Positions 21,383 to 31,411 of a DNA stretch of 40,919 nt are shown here, piece by piece; positions within the stretch are counted from its first letter, which is position 1, and every line of letters starts with the position of its first letter. A program made the position numbers and the translations under genes. The notes beneath the pieces were generated by a model. The model was not told the origin of the DNA, did not search any database, and saw only the letters and a program-made list of their open reading frames with translations. Source of the stretch: Laetiporus sulphureus 93-53 (taxonomy: Eukaryota; Basidiomycota; Agaricomycetes; Polyporales; Laetiporaceae); assembly GCF_001632365.1 (NCBI RefSeq), contig NW_024468560.1, positions 1 to 40,919 of the forward strand, written 5' to 3'.

Positions 21383-22666
21383 CTACACGGCCTTGCCATT
21401 CACAGCCAGGAAGGTCTTCAAGAATTCGAGACGCTCACTAATGCGAGTCGCCTCCACGACCAGTCACGCGCGCTTCTGCGTATATATTTCAACTAGCAGG
21501 GCACTAGGAATGGGCAGTCCGTGGACCTCGCTAAGGATACGCTCAGTATCAGCCAGCGATTTGGCGTCTGTGATCGCAAAAATAACAAAGGTCACTATGG
21601 CAGCATTTGCGATCAAAGAAACAAAGGACATACTGGAGGGCAATTGAATGAACGAGCACTTGAGGTGTGACACTCAATAACAGACACAGGCCTGCCCACC
21701 ATGCTCAGAGGGCATGATCATGCAGTCGCCATTCATCAGGCATTTGGAGCACTAGGCCAGGAACGTGAGCGACGCGCGCATGATGAAAGGAGAATGACCA
21801 ACCTTAGTATGCGGCCACGGCTTGCTGAAATTCAGGAACGCGATCTGCACATGCTTTGGGAGAGCATGAACAGTGAAATAGTATTGGCGCAGCATATTTG
21901 ACTCAGTCAATTTGGCAGTAACCACAGAGGACGCCGCACTCACGACGGATGCAGAACGTGATAACGCCTTTGAAGGGACTGCGACCACTTCCACTTCACG
22001 TTTGACCACTCCGCAATCACAACTGAGGCAGCTGAAGGTGGAGGAATGCGCTTTAGGTCATGCTTGGCCCACCAGTTCTCGATCGGACAAGTCCGACCAA
22101 GGTACGTCTGATCGCGACGATCCACGAAGAGGTCGCCTTCAATGTAGGTCACCAAAAAGCAGTTGCGAGCGTAAACGCGACCCTCGGGAAGATTGTCAAA
22201 GTTGCCGTGATCAGCGGATGCAACAATCTCTTGCATAATTTCTGAAAGCTCAGCAGGAGTGCAACGCGGGCCAACCGCCTCATGAAACGGAGTGTAACTG
22301 ACGAATGTAGGAGGGGCGAGCCCTTTAACCTAGTGGAAGTCAGGACTCGCATTCAGCATTAGCCAGTCATATATGGAATTGGCCTTAAAAGAGAGCGATG
22401 TGGTGCGGGTAGGATAATTGCACGCCAACCTGGACTAGAGGACTGCGAAATGAGCTACGGTATGATGGACCGCAATCCAGAGAACTCACCTCATAAGCTG
22501 AAAATGCCGTGGCCCAAGTCTGTCAGATTACCTTGGGAGCATCGGGAGCAGGTGACATAGAGACAAGGTTATCTAGTCTCTGTAACAAGAACACACAGGC
22601 ACCGTCAACTGGGTAGACTCCACAGGCATGAGCGGTGAGGCTGAAGACACCGTCAATGTGGGACAT
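21383..22666 (-). pseudogene. Antisense gene 2 inside element B1: four exons, Cys-cluster protein of unknown function
   Basis: Exons (minus): 22666-22490, 22434-21803, 21751-21634 and 21567-21383. Introns are 55 nt (GTGAGT..CTCTAG), 51 nt (GTTGGT..CCTAG) and 66 nt (GTATGT..CACAG). The total is about 371 codons once one 1-nt slip in exon 2 (near 22000-22050) is allowed. The protein starts MSHIDGVFSLTAHACGVYP. It has WATAFSAYE, YTPFHEAVGPRCTPAELSEI, WWAKHDLKRIPPP and then a Cys cluster: CSKCLMNGDC plus GGQACVCY and SHLKCSF. It ends near LEFLKTFLAVNGKAV. Stops are at 22523 (TGA), 22390 (TAG), 21674 (TGA) and 21464 (TGA). It is more decayed than gene 1. No family name is known to me. A zinc-binding role is inferred from the Cys spacing only. 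Confidence 0.7.
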
Positions 22667-22718
22667 AGTGGCGAAGGACAGAGGGACTGCAAGCTAAGTC
22701 GCACTATCTAAAGTACAC

Positions 22719-23663
22719 ATGGATCGGAAACCTAATGTATGATCAGAAACGCATTTCAGTAACTCAGCTGGCTCATTTCCGATCCACTATATAATCCACA
22801 CTGTACATAGAAATAAAAAAATAAAAAAAAAGAGGAAGGAAGTTCTCCATAAGCGTTTTCCCATGCAGCAGGGTTCGGTTCTCGTCTTGTCTATGCTAGG
22901 GCATCATGCCTGACTACGTCTACATCTATTGTGATCACATTCACACCTCTGGGATTCTCGACACCGACAGGGGCAGCACTCTTAGTAGTGGCCTCCAGCT
23001 CGACTCAGGTTTCAGCCAGTTAAGCCACATTATCGCGCTTTCATCATCTCACACCATCACCTGCTGCTCTCACACCACTAGTCACGAGTCTAAACCAGGA
23101 TCCCATCCCCATTGGACCCCGTAGCCTCACTAGCACCCAGGGGTTCCTCATCGGTGCTCGTACCAGTTCTAGATGCCCAGGGCTTCATCGTCGGTGCTCG
23201 TTCCAGCTCGGTAGCTATTAGAGACTCATCGTTGACACTTAACCCAGTTCGGAGGAAGTTAGGGCTTCATCGTCAGCACCTACCCAGCTTTGTCCAGAAG
23301 TAGCTAGTCCTCATGACTCAGCCCAGACCCTCAGCTATCGCTGTTTTGCGAGCATAGGAGTCGCCAATTGCATTCCACTCCCACACACCTCCACACTTCA
23401 GCTTTCGACTATTGCCCAGTCAGACCTATCCCCATAATTGAACCCGACACTCACCGACTCGCATTTTTCATGGTATTTCACTCCGTTTCAAGCACACACA
23501 GCCGAACGACTCGCGGCCACCCATCGCTGCATTATCATCTGAAGTTTCCTGTGACCGTAGCCCCAAAGGGACCATGAATGGACGAGCCCTGGTTCACCTG
23601 CCAAGATCAGAGGGACTTGATTAGGAAGTGCTGCTCACGGCCAGGACGCGGTTGAGCATATCA
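22719..23663 (+). repeat. Element B1 3' LTR, missing its first roughly 410 bp
   Basis: It aligns with 11386-12331 of the 5' LTR from ATGGATCGGAAACC to ATATCA with few differences. Nothing like 10976-11385 precedes it, and no purine tract is seen. It is followed directly by CCGC and the resumed gag of element A. Confidence 0.88.
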
Positions 23664-23707
23664 CCGCACTGCTCAACCAGGCAGGTTTTCAATTAGGCAA
23701 GGCTTAA
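23664..23707 (+). pseudogene. Element A gag, last codons after B1
   Basis: If one copy of the CCGC duplication is ignored, the gag frame of element A reads straight across B1 (AIVANPA then LLNQAGFQLGKA) to a TAA at 23705-23707. This proves that 10975 and 23664 were once contiguous. Confidence 0.9.
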
Positions 23708-23951
23708 GTACGCAAGTCTTGCAGGACTCTCGACTCGATCCAGACAGTTCTGCTTCCCTGACCAATAATGTGCATTCCTTGGTCACAGAGGCACAAAAGC
23801 CTGAGAAGGGTCAAGGTTTACACAGTCACCAAAAGGTAGGTCCCCGGGGATGGTCAGTTCATTGGTGGTGGAGGCAAAGCCTGAGAAGCGCCATCAGACT
23901 GTATCTGAAAACACCTCGGAGGGACGTGGGTAGGAGGGTCTAAGCTCAGGT
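23708..23951 (+). other. Element A gag-pol linker
   Basis: Frame +1 (LQDSRLDPDSSASLTNNV, from about 23716) and then the pol frame (KPEKRHQTVSENTSEGRG) are readable in turn. Original gag-pol expression may have used a frameshift or readthrough. Decay prevents a firm call. Confidence 0.45.
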
Positions 23952-24728
23952 GTGGGAAAATTCAGTACCCCTGACGCAGACGACAGCACACCACCACTCC
24001 CTAGTGGATCTCGATCTTCTATTCTTTCTGCTCTCAACTGTACCAGTAGCACTACGTCAGACAATATGGGTACAAGTAGTGGTGCCCACTCTAATGTAAC
24101 AGTAGTAGGAGCGAAAATGGGGTCTCAGGATGATGGGACCTTAGAGGTGCCTGATCGAGCTCGGCCAGATCAAGAAGCATCAGTGCTTAATTCCGTGAAT
24201 AGCTCAATTCCTAACGTTTCTTCAATTCAGAACACTGACAGTTTGCAAGTGGAAGCTTTGACAATGGCCAAGTGTACACCGAAGAAGAAGGCACAGAAAA
24301 CCACTCTGTGTGTATTTCTAGACCACCCGCAAGCTATCGTACCTACCTGTCAAACAGAAGGCACAGCAGGGTATGATCTGCATTCAGCAGAGGAAGTGGT
24401 CATTCCCAGATGCTCCCGTCTCCTCGTAGATACCGGCCTGAAGTTGATGATACCCAGCGGATGCTACGGATGCATCGCCCTACACTCAGGCCTGGCTGTA
24501 AAACATGGAATAGATGTAGGAGCCAGAGTAATAGACTCTGACTATGTCGGTCGAGTCAAAATACTCCTAATCAATACCCTTGATACCCTGTTCCAGATTG
24601 AGTATGGGGACCGTGTCACCCAGCTAATCTTGGAATGAAATGATACCCCTATCACCGAAGTCGTAATGAAAATAGTGGAAACAGCTAGAGGGGCCGCTGA
24701 TTTCGGATTGACCAGTACGAAGCTGCGA
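23952..24728 (+). pseudogene. Element A pol: dUTPase domain
   Basis: A Ser/Thr-rich leader is followed by all five motifs of trimeric dUTPase in order: AGYDLHSA, SGLAVKHGIDVGA, VIDSDYVGRVKILLIN, YGDRVTQLILE and the Gly-rich RGAADFGLTST. The enzyme hydrolyses dUTP and keeps uracil out of cDNA. Here motif 2 reads LHSG where Arg-Ser-Gly is usual, and a TGA at 24636-24638 splits motif 4 from motif 5, so it is inactive. It lies between gag and protease in the pol frame, unlike the dUTPase of some retroviruses, which can sit after RNase H. dUTPase-bearing Metaviridae have, as I recall, been reported from Phanerochaete. Confidence 0.93.
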
Positions 24729-25200
24729 GGACAATTCAATGTCCGTGCAGTACGACGACATCGTCAGATCGATATACCAGTAATAATAGAAGTTGGGGAT
24801 AGGAATATACCTGCCAAAGCCCTTCTAGATTCAGGTTGCACCAGGTGTTGTATCGATGAACAATTCGTATCTAAGTTCTAGATACCTAAGATACTGTTCG
24901 ATTGACCACTACGAGTGTTCAACACGGATGGGACCCCCAACCGAGATGGCGATATGACTCATTATGTATCATTAGACATAGTTATCCAAGGCCATAGAGA
25001 GCGCCGACGCTTCAATGTGACTACCCTTTCGGACCACGATATATTCCTCGAGTTTGATTGGTTGGAAGATCACAACCCGAACATTGACTGGGCTAAACGC
25101 ACGCTTCACTTCACGCATTGTAATTGCAGGGAGCTCCAGTTAGAAGACAGGGACAAGGTGCTGGCATTGGACAGGGACTACATTCAGAAGCAGTTTTCCA
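24729..25200 (+). pseudogene. Element A pol: aspartic protease
   Basis: It follows dUTPase in the same frame. VIIEVGDRNIPAKALLDSGCT carries the catalytic Asp-Ser-Gly (24828-24836). It continues with YVSLDIVIQGHRERRRFNVT and the closing DIFLEFDWLEDHNPNIDW. Stops at 24879 and 24903 interrupt it. It would process Gag-Pol. Confidence 0.88.
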
Positions 25201-26187
25201 AATATGAACATATACGAGCCACCAAGGCCACCGACCTAGCCATTGCTCAAGGCAAGAGTACCAAAGCCAAGAGCATGCAAGAGGTAGTTCCAGAAGAATA
25301 CTGGGATTATAAGGAGGTCTTCAAGGAAGCTGAATTCGATCAGCTCCCTGAACACAGAGTATGGAATCACACCATAGAACTAGTAGACAGCGCAAAACCT
25401 TTCTGTGGGAAGGTATATCCAATGAGCGTAAAAGAACAAGAAGCTCTGAATATATTCCTCGAAGAAAACCTAAAGACTGGTCGCATTAGACAGTCTAAAT
25501 CCCCCTGGGACGCCCCTTCTTCTTTGTCAAGAAAAAGGATGGCAAGTTAAGGCCAGTTCAGGACTATAGACAGCTCAATGAAGTAACGAAGAAGAATAAA
25601 TACCTGCTCCCTCTAATCAATGATTTATTTGACTGGCTTAAGGGAGCTCGGTACTACTCTAAACTCGACATTCGGTGGGGCTATAATAACATACGGATCA
25701 AGGAAGGAGATGAGGAAAAGGCCGCGTTTGTCACAAACTGAGGTCTATTCGAACCTCTAGTGATGTTCTTCGGACTCACTAATTCACCATTAACATTCCA
25801 AATGATGATGAGTGACATCTTCCACAATCTTATCCTCACTGGGAAGGTTATGGTATACCTGGACGATATATTAATATTCACCAAGGACATGAAGGAGCAT
25901 CGCCAGGTTGTAAAACAAGTACTTAAAATACTCTGAGAAAGTTGACGTGCAAACCTGAAAAATGCGAGTTCCATGTAGAAGAAACTGAGTACCTAGGTCA
26001 CATCAGTGGCCATGGGAAATTTCGCATGGATTCTGCAAAGGTTGCAGGTATTGCCGAATGGCCGGAACCCAGGTCTAAGAAAGATGTTCAACAGTTCCTC
26101 GGATTTTGTAATTATTACAGACATTTTGTGAAAGGCTTCAGCTCCTTGGCCAAGCCTCTTTCTGACCTTACGGGCAACCAAGAATGA
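25201..26187 (+). pseudogene. Element A pol: reverse transcriptase
   Basis: It shows VPEEYWDYKEVF, SPWDAP, then after a 1-nt deletion near 25520 [53 protein letters not shown], the catalytic YLDD at 25856-25867, and after a second slip near 25940 TCKPEKCEFHVEETEYLG. A TGA at about 25738 stands for Trp. The order is that of Ty3/gypsy RT. Confidence 0.95.
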
Positions 26188-26660
26188 GAATGGATGGACA
26201 CAGAACGAAGTGCCTTCCAGGGTCTCAAGGACCTCCTCACATCGGCCCCAATTGTACACATACCTACAGATGAGGACCCGTTTATGGTAGAAGTAGATGC
26301 TTCGCAATTCGCCCTCGGAGCAGTTCTTATGCAGAAGCAAGATAATCTTTGGGTACCAATATCCTATTACAGTAGGTCGTTCAAGGATGCCGAGAAGAAC
26401 TATCAAGTGTATGATAGAGAACTTCTCGCCATTGTAGACTGTCTAGAAGAATGGCGACACTACTTAATACATGCCAAGCATACTGTACAGATCTTCACTG
26501 ATCATTTTAATCTAACATATTTTAGGAAACCTCAGAAGATCAACCCCCGGCAAGCACGGTGGATGTCGTTCCTCGCTGAATACGATTTCGAACTCCATCA
26601 TATCCCAGGCAAGAAAAACAGCGCAGCAGATGCTTTTAGCAGACGATCAGACTACGACGA
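26188..26660 (+). pseudogene. Element A pol: RNase H
   Basis: It is in frame with the end of RT except for a TGA just before 26188. Motifs are FMVEVDASQFALGAVLMQKQ (first catalytic Asp), YDRELLAIVDCLEEWRHYL, FTDHFNLTYF and HHIPGKKNSAADAFSRR. The last is typical of the RNase H end in gypsy elements. Confidence 0.92.
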
Positions 26661-27774
26661 TGGTATGGATCACTTGGATAACCAGGTCGTATTACCTGCT
26701 GAGTTGTTCCGGAGTACCAAAGTTATAGGGACAGACACTATCCTCAACCTATGCGCCATACATTCTTCCGAATATTTATTATGGAAAACTTTGCCTCAAA
26801 AGGAGCTCGAGTCAGCCGAGGATGGCACACTCTGGAGGGGGGGTGAAATTCTTATAATCCCAAACAACCAAGAAATAATCAGCAAAGTGATACAGTCCCA
26901 TCATGATGCGGCGTTCATGGGACACCCAGGAATAGAAAGAACCATGGAATTAATCAAGCGATTGTACTGGTGGCCGGAGATGATCAAGAATGTTACGGCA
27001 TACGTGAAAGGTTGTGGGACCTGTCAAAAGGCCAAACCTAACCGCTAACACAGATCCGCACCATTAGAGCCAAACTCAGTTTCAGATCATAACTGGCAGT
27101 ACATCTCCATGGATCTTATTGTAAAACTACCCATTGTAGACGAGTACGACTCCATCCTTATATTTGTGGACCTGAAGTTGAAAGACTTCATAGCTATACC
27201 CTGCAAGGAGTCAATTAACTCAAAGGACTATGCAGACCTGTACATTAAACATATAATGTCAGCTCATGGACTAGCAGAAAGGATATGGTCTGACAGAGGA
27301 CCACAGTTTGTGTCCTCGTTTACCAAGAATGTATACCAACAGTTAGGCATCCAGGGAAATCCTTCTACTGCCTACCATCCTCAGACGGATGGGCAGACTG
27401 AACAGATGAACCAGAAAATGGAGACCTACTTGAGGATATATACTTCCTATAGACAGGACGACTGGCCATCCAAAATACCCCTCGCTATGTTCGCATACAG
27501 AAACCATAGACAGGCAAGCACTGGCTATACCCCATTCTACCTCATACATGGATACCACCTCTACATGGGAGTCAAAACCAGGAAGGAACTCCACAATCAA
27601 TCAGCTAAAGAATGGGCGAAAGAGATGGAGGAACTTTCCAAGGACGCGACTAATCACCTTACCAAAGCAAAAGGTATAATGAAAAAGTACCACGATGGCA
27701 AATACCCAGACCATGCAACCTATACCAAGGGTGATCTGGTACTACTAGAAGGAACTAATATTACCACCACTTGA
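26661..27774 (+). pseudogene. Element A pol: integrase
   Basis: The zinc domain is HHDAAFMGHPG...CGTCQKAK. After a TAA at 27046 the core continues in frame: MDLIVKLP, WSDRGPQFVSSF and HPQTDGQTEQMNQ supply the D, D, E residues. GYTPFYLIHGYH and the WAKEMEELSKDATNHL region follow. The stop at 27772 is TGA. Confidence 0.93.
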
Positions 27775-28254
27775 CCGAGCAAGAAGCTGGACGATAAACG
27801 ATACAGACCATTTAGTATAGTAGAAAAGGTCAGGAAGTCAGCTTTCAGACTCAAGCTCCCACCCGCTTGGCGTCATATACACTTCATCTTCCACGAATCC
27901 TTATTAATACCCTACCACCTGGCACAATATAGTGTACAGAAAGATGATACTACTATACCAGTTCCAGAAGGCGAATCCTCCACCATTAGCCAAATACTAG
28001 ACAGCAAGAAGTCCAAGACTGGACTGCTATACCTGATCAAATGGAAGGGGAAGGATGACACTGAGAACACTTGGATACCCTGCTCTACGATAGCAAAGGA
28101 CTACATACTATTACTTAATAAATTCCATAAGCTACACCCCAAGGTGCCCAAACCGCCTAATCTCCTTACTACTGTATACCCGGTGGTCAAAGGATTCGTG
28201 CTCAAGAAGACGAAGGAAGCGACAATGAACCAGACAGTAAGGGAGAGAGAATGA
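27775..28254 (+). pseudogene. Element A pol: integrase C-terminus and chromodomain
   Basis: The frame continues past the 27772 TGA. RYRPFSIVEKV and FHESLLIPY are the integrase tail. ILDSKKSKTGLLYLIKWKGK with DTENTWIP is a chromodomain, with the aromatic residues Y, W and W seen. Such domains bind methylated histone H3 and steer chromoviruses into heterochromatin. The pol frame ends at TGA 28252-28254. Confidence 0.9.
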
Positions 28255-28734
28255 CGGAAGAAGAAGAAGAGAAATGGAAGGAAAAGATTTACTGGGACCA
28301 CAAAATGATATAATGGTATAAGTGCAAGTTCCAAGCTGATGTCATACTTCACGTACCCCTCGATACCCCGATCAGCCTAGAAATAGGGCTGCCCGAAAAG
28401 TTAGACATCGTATGCATTTGGCTAGTGAGCCCGGCACTATATACATACGGTCCTGTTCGTTGAAACCCCCAAGTCACGCAACCATCTATTTGTATACTCA
28501 GTCAACGCCCAGTGGATTGTAGAAGAAGGAAAGATCCAGTGCCCAGAATGCACTCATGGCTATTATTATCTTGATGATGCATCAATACCCTGGCAACGCA
28601 TGCGTTTCAAAGATACCTCAGTGAAGGAAGAAGATGTCTCCACTTATACCACATATGACCCGGAACCTACTCGGACACCGATACCCAAAAATAAATGGAA
28701 CCTGCAAGCTGTACACCTGCGCATCTACGACTAG
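28251..28734 (+). pseudogene. Element A third ORF after pol
   Basis: An ATG at 28251 overlaps the pol stop as ATGA. It reads MTEEEEEKWKEKIYWDHKM, a TGA, and WYKCKFQADVILHVPLDTP. One frame change near 28440-28460 leads to LFVETPKSRNHLFVYSVNAQ, CPECTHGYYYLDD and WNLQAVHLRIYD, ending in TAG. It could be a separate small gene or the old C-terminus of pol. No signal peptide or membrane segment marks it as env. Confidence 0.6.
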
Positions 28735-28765
28735 AATTCAAGCCTCGTGAGGACACTTCGGCCTG

Positions 28766-28777
28766 GAGGGGGGATAC
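28766..28777 (+). other. Element A polypurine tract
   Basis: GGAGGGGGGATAC lies directly before the 3' LTR, where plus-strand DNA synthesis is primed in LTR elements. Confidence 0.75.
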
Positions 28778-29228
28778 TATCACAGTTTTTCTGGGCCACA
28801 AGTCTCAAGCGCCCACAGACCATTATTTATCCACCCAGTTACCATATATAGAGTGTACCACTACACCTCCACGTGTATATCATAAAATACCCATGCCACT
28901 CGGACATCCCTCGGACATGTACCAGTCACGTGACCCTACATCATAGTGACATCATAGGCCTGGACTCCATAAACACTCCTAGACTTAGACTGACTCCACT
29001 AGGCCTGAGCACGCCATAGCACGCCATAATGATGTATTAGTACGAATCTAGGGTATGCAGGGTCCTACACCCAGTACCAGGGGTCTTACCCCACTTGTAT
29101 ATACAGTATACTGGCTTGAGCTGAGGCCTACCCCTGAGTTTCGAGTTGGTCTTTACTCCTCTACTCAGACCGGAGAACCCTGACAGGTTAGGCGAGAGCA
29201 GATCCAGGAGTTCCTGAGATCCTTCACA
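28778..29228 (+). repeat. Element A 3' LTR
   Basis: It is 451 bp and pairs with 7025-7469, starting TATCACAG (TGTCACAG in the 5' copy) and ending TTCACA. It contains the same GTCACGTGAC palindrome (28925-28934) and TATA region. Confidence 0.95.
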
Positions 29229-29319
29229 GGGTGGTAACAGAATTTCTATCAAGGCTCTGTTTAGATGCTTCCATCCGCATTCATCCCAGCTCAGCACATG
29301 CCCTGGCCATCCGAGCCAT

Positions 29320-29702
29320 TATTCTGAACTTGAAATCATCCATTGACATTTGTACCATAGATTGTTGACCTCACAGAGCTCGTGAAGCAAGGCAAGCGTG
29401 ACCCGACCGTCTGCAGAGATGAAGGTTTGTGTCACGAGCTGATGGATCTCGCTCTACAGAGCATGCTCACCTGCAGCATAGTAAAGATCTCAAACAATGA
29501 CTTAAAAATGCGAAACACCAGCTCGATATTGCGCAGCGTCAGGGACAGTACAAAATCACGTCATGCTTGCGCTTCACGACAATACCAGAAGTTGAGCACC
29601 AGCTCCCAAATGAATTGGACCACACCGACAGTGAGGTAGAAGGTCCAATGCCAATGCTGCATGATGGGCTAATGAGTGCAGACAAATCGCACGTCATGTA
29701 AG
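29320..29702 (+). pseudogene. Hsp78/Hsp104 (ClpB-type) chaperone fragment
   Basis: Two short blocks match class 1 Clp/Hsp100 ATPases. IVDLTELVKQGKRDPTVCRDE is the segment just before the first Walker A motif (family consensus DLT..A..GKLDP.IGRD). After a candidate intron (GTTTGTG...CATAG) comes the middle-domain pattern KHQLDIAQRQGQY and FTTIPEVEHQLPNE, with MLHDGLMSADKSHVM, and one TGA inside. The ATP-binding domain is missing between the blocks, so this is a deleted relic. Intact proteins disaggregate proteins in mitochondria or cytosol. Confidence 0.55.
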
Positions 29703-30689
29703 CTTCATGCAGCAAGGATGCTAAGCAGTGAGCCTACTCGTTTGTGTCTTCTTGCCTCTCTCTGCCGAGATGAGCGTACCGCTGATCTTCCCAGCCACAC
29801 CATCCCCCTTGGGTTGGTGCAATGCCATGCGCATATGCAAGAGCTCTCCTAAATTCTTACTTAGCATACAGCTCAGGACATTAGTACATAGAGCACCCCA
29901 TCAACACGGCCGGTGCTAACATCCGATTCGACCACAGATTCGTCCTCGACATCTACACACGGAATCGAGATGGTTCAGATTACTACAATGGCAAACTGAT
30001 TCCTTCGCATATTCCCCTCTCAGAATTGATACGAGGTACGTGTTATACATTGGCATCATTGGCACACCTGAGTCAACTATGACGTTGGTCCTACTGTTGG
30101 TGGGACATTTCTGCTCGGCCATCTCATGCCTCACACTGTGATCAAAGAGTACTGTGATGGAGTCTGCCCATCTCTGTGAAGGTCATGAGTGATGAAGTGA
30201 TGCAGACCTTGAAGTTGGAGGCTTCAGTGCATACCAGGCTGGAGAATGGGTAAAGAAATTGAACGAGTCCGATCGGTGCATCGAGATCGACCACGAGTCC
30301 AAACTGATATATTCTATCTGATAAGTACATTTCACATTCTCGCATCACCGGACGGGTCCCGTTTTCATTCTCGGCTGCACGTTTCTCAACCGTTGTGAGG
30401 TGCTAACTGACCAAGAGTACATGCAGACCTTTACGTCCTCCTAAGGGTTGAGTGCGATTGTTCAAATGGGTGTGCATCACTCATGCTCTACCACGATGGG
30501 CATGCAACTGATGAAAGTGTGCTTCATAGAGGCCACTTTTCCCACGTAGCTGCAAGAACACTCTCAGCCGCTGCGACACAATGCATGACAGCTTATGTAC
30601 TGTGGCCAGGTGATTCAAAGCCCATACAATTCTCACAGTTTTTGGAATGACCAGATACACACCTTACACAAGATGCCTAAGTGCGGCAG
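29703..30689. other. Unresolved stretch with exon-like fragments
   Basis: A branch-site-like GCTAACATC followed by GACCACAG at about 29916-29940 precedes an open stretch (about 29916-30035) that ends at a GTACGT donor. Nearby fragments read GGTFLLGHLMPHTVIKEY and RTGPVFILGCTF. I could not join them or assign a family. The last five bases (GGCAG, 30685-30689) are a target duplication. Confidence 0.35.
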
Positions 30690-31411
30690 TGTCACGGCAA
30701 CACTGGACAAGAGATCAAAAAGACTAAAAAAGGGACAGTCACATGGAACGTGCTGCCCTTATCCCCCTGATCCCAAATAGTCCCCCTGAACCCTATGTGG
30801 CGCAAGAGCCTGAAACTTACTAGTCGAGGTGGCTGATGCAGGAAAGGGTATGTGATATATGGTGGAGCTTGGTAAGCTCAGTAGAGTGCTACGGTAGTAG
30901 ACAAGGAGAAACAATCTGAAGTTTCGTCCTCTACATGGCTGGTCTTATATACACGTACAGTGGGCTATCTTACCTAAGCTACCTATCTACGGGTATAAGC
31001 TAATGGCCGTACATGAAACAATAGGATGTCCGGAAGTAGAACAATAAGTGGGAAGATCGATGGTTGCTGCAGTAATGCGTGTGCACATCGTGCCTATCTT
31101 GGTTTCCCTTTTGTTCTCTGGTGTGAACATCATGCCTATCTAGGCTTCTGGCTAAACTAATAGGAAGCGGAAGGCCGATGCATAACAATAGTCCTTGTTT
31201 CCTTTGTTCCCAAATGGGTGCCTCTATTGTATCCTGGAATAGACAGGTCCGACCATATCATCCGCGGGTCTGGACCATAACATGTGATGTGGACTATCAC
31301 CTGATCTCTACGTGTCATGTCTGTGGCTGAGTGGCATGAGATATTGGTGAAGCACGTGATCTGTGGTGTGAGAAAAGTCATGTGCGGACTTTGTGGTGAA
31401 AATCTGTGACA
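30690..31411 (-). mobile_element. Solo LTR of the element D family, reverse orientation
   Basis: Its reverse complement starts TGTCACAGATTTTC and ends CCGTGACA, and is about 95% identical by eye to the D 5' LTR at 38843-39544. It is flanked by perfect 5-bp duplications GGCAG (30685-30689 and 31412-31416). No internal region is present, so LTR-LTR recombination has occurred. It keeps TATATAAG and the predicted transcript start CAGATTGTTTCT. Confidence 0.95.

Larger units (their letters stand above)
10976..23663 (+). mobile_element. Element B1: Ty3/gypsy LTR retrotransposon with two antisense genes
   Basis: It is 12.7 kb long, starts TGATACGCAC and ends ATATCA, with CCGC at both edges (10972-10975 and 23664-23667). 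Order is LTR, tRNA-type PBS, gag, pol (protease, RT, RNase H, integrase, acidic tail), two antisense multi-exon genes, then a 3' LTR lacking its first roughly 410 bp. The pol type is the Ty3/gypsy family abundant in Agaricomycetes. Stops and frameshifts make it non-autonomous. The two LTR copies differ at only about 3% by eye, less than the LTRs of A, in agreement with later insertion into A. Confidence 0.93.
7025..29228 (+). mobile_element. Element A: chromodomain Ty3/gypsy LTR retrotransposon, interrupted by element B1
   Basis: It is bounded by two LTRs (445 and 451 bp) in the same orientation. Flanks are GAGTG (7020-7024) and GGGTG (29229-29233), a target duplication with one change. Subtracting B1 (10976-23663 plus one 4-bp target copy) leaves about 9.5 kb. 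Order is LTR, self-priming PBS, leader, gag, dUTPase, protease, RT, RNase H, integrase, chromodomain, small third ORF, purine tract, LTR. The domain order is that of a chromovirus (Metaviridae) with an added dUTPase. Gag has 13 in-frame stops and pol has several stops plus frameshifts, so the copy is dead. LTR-to-LTR differences, mostly transitions, look like roughly 5-7% by eye. Confidence 0.95.

Noticed and set aside
10982..23669. A 5-bp CGCAC target duplication for B1
   Set aside because: It would require the LTR to start at TGAGATATTC, but B2 shows that the LTR begins earlier at TGATACGCAC; CCGC fits both edges.
29940..30035. Open stretch between an acceptor-like and a donor-like site as a confident host exon
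   Set aside because: Two frames look equally plausible, and I could not link it to any family or neighbouring exon.
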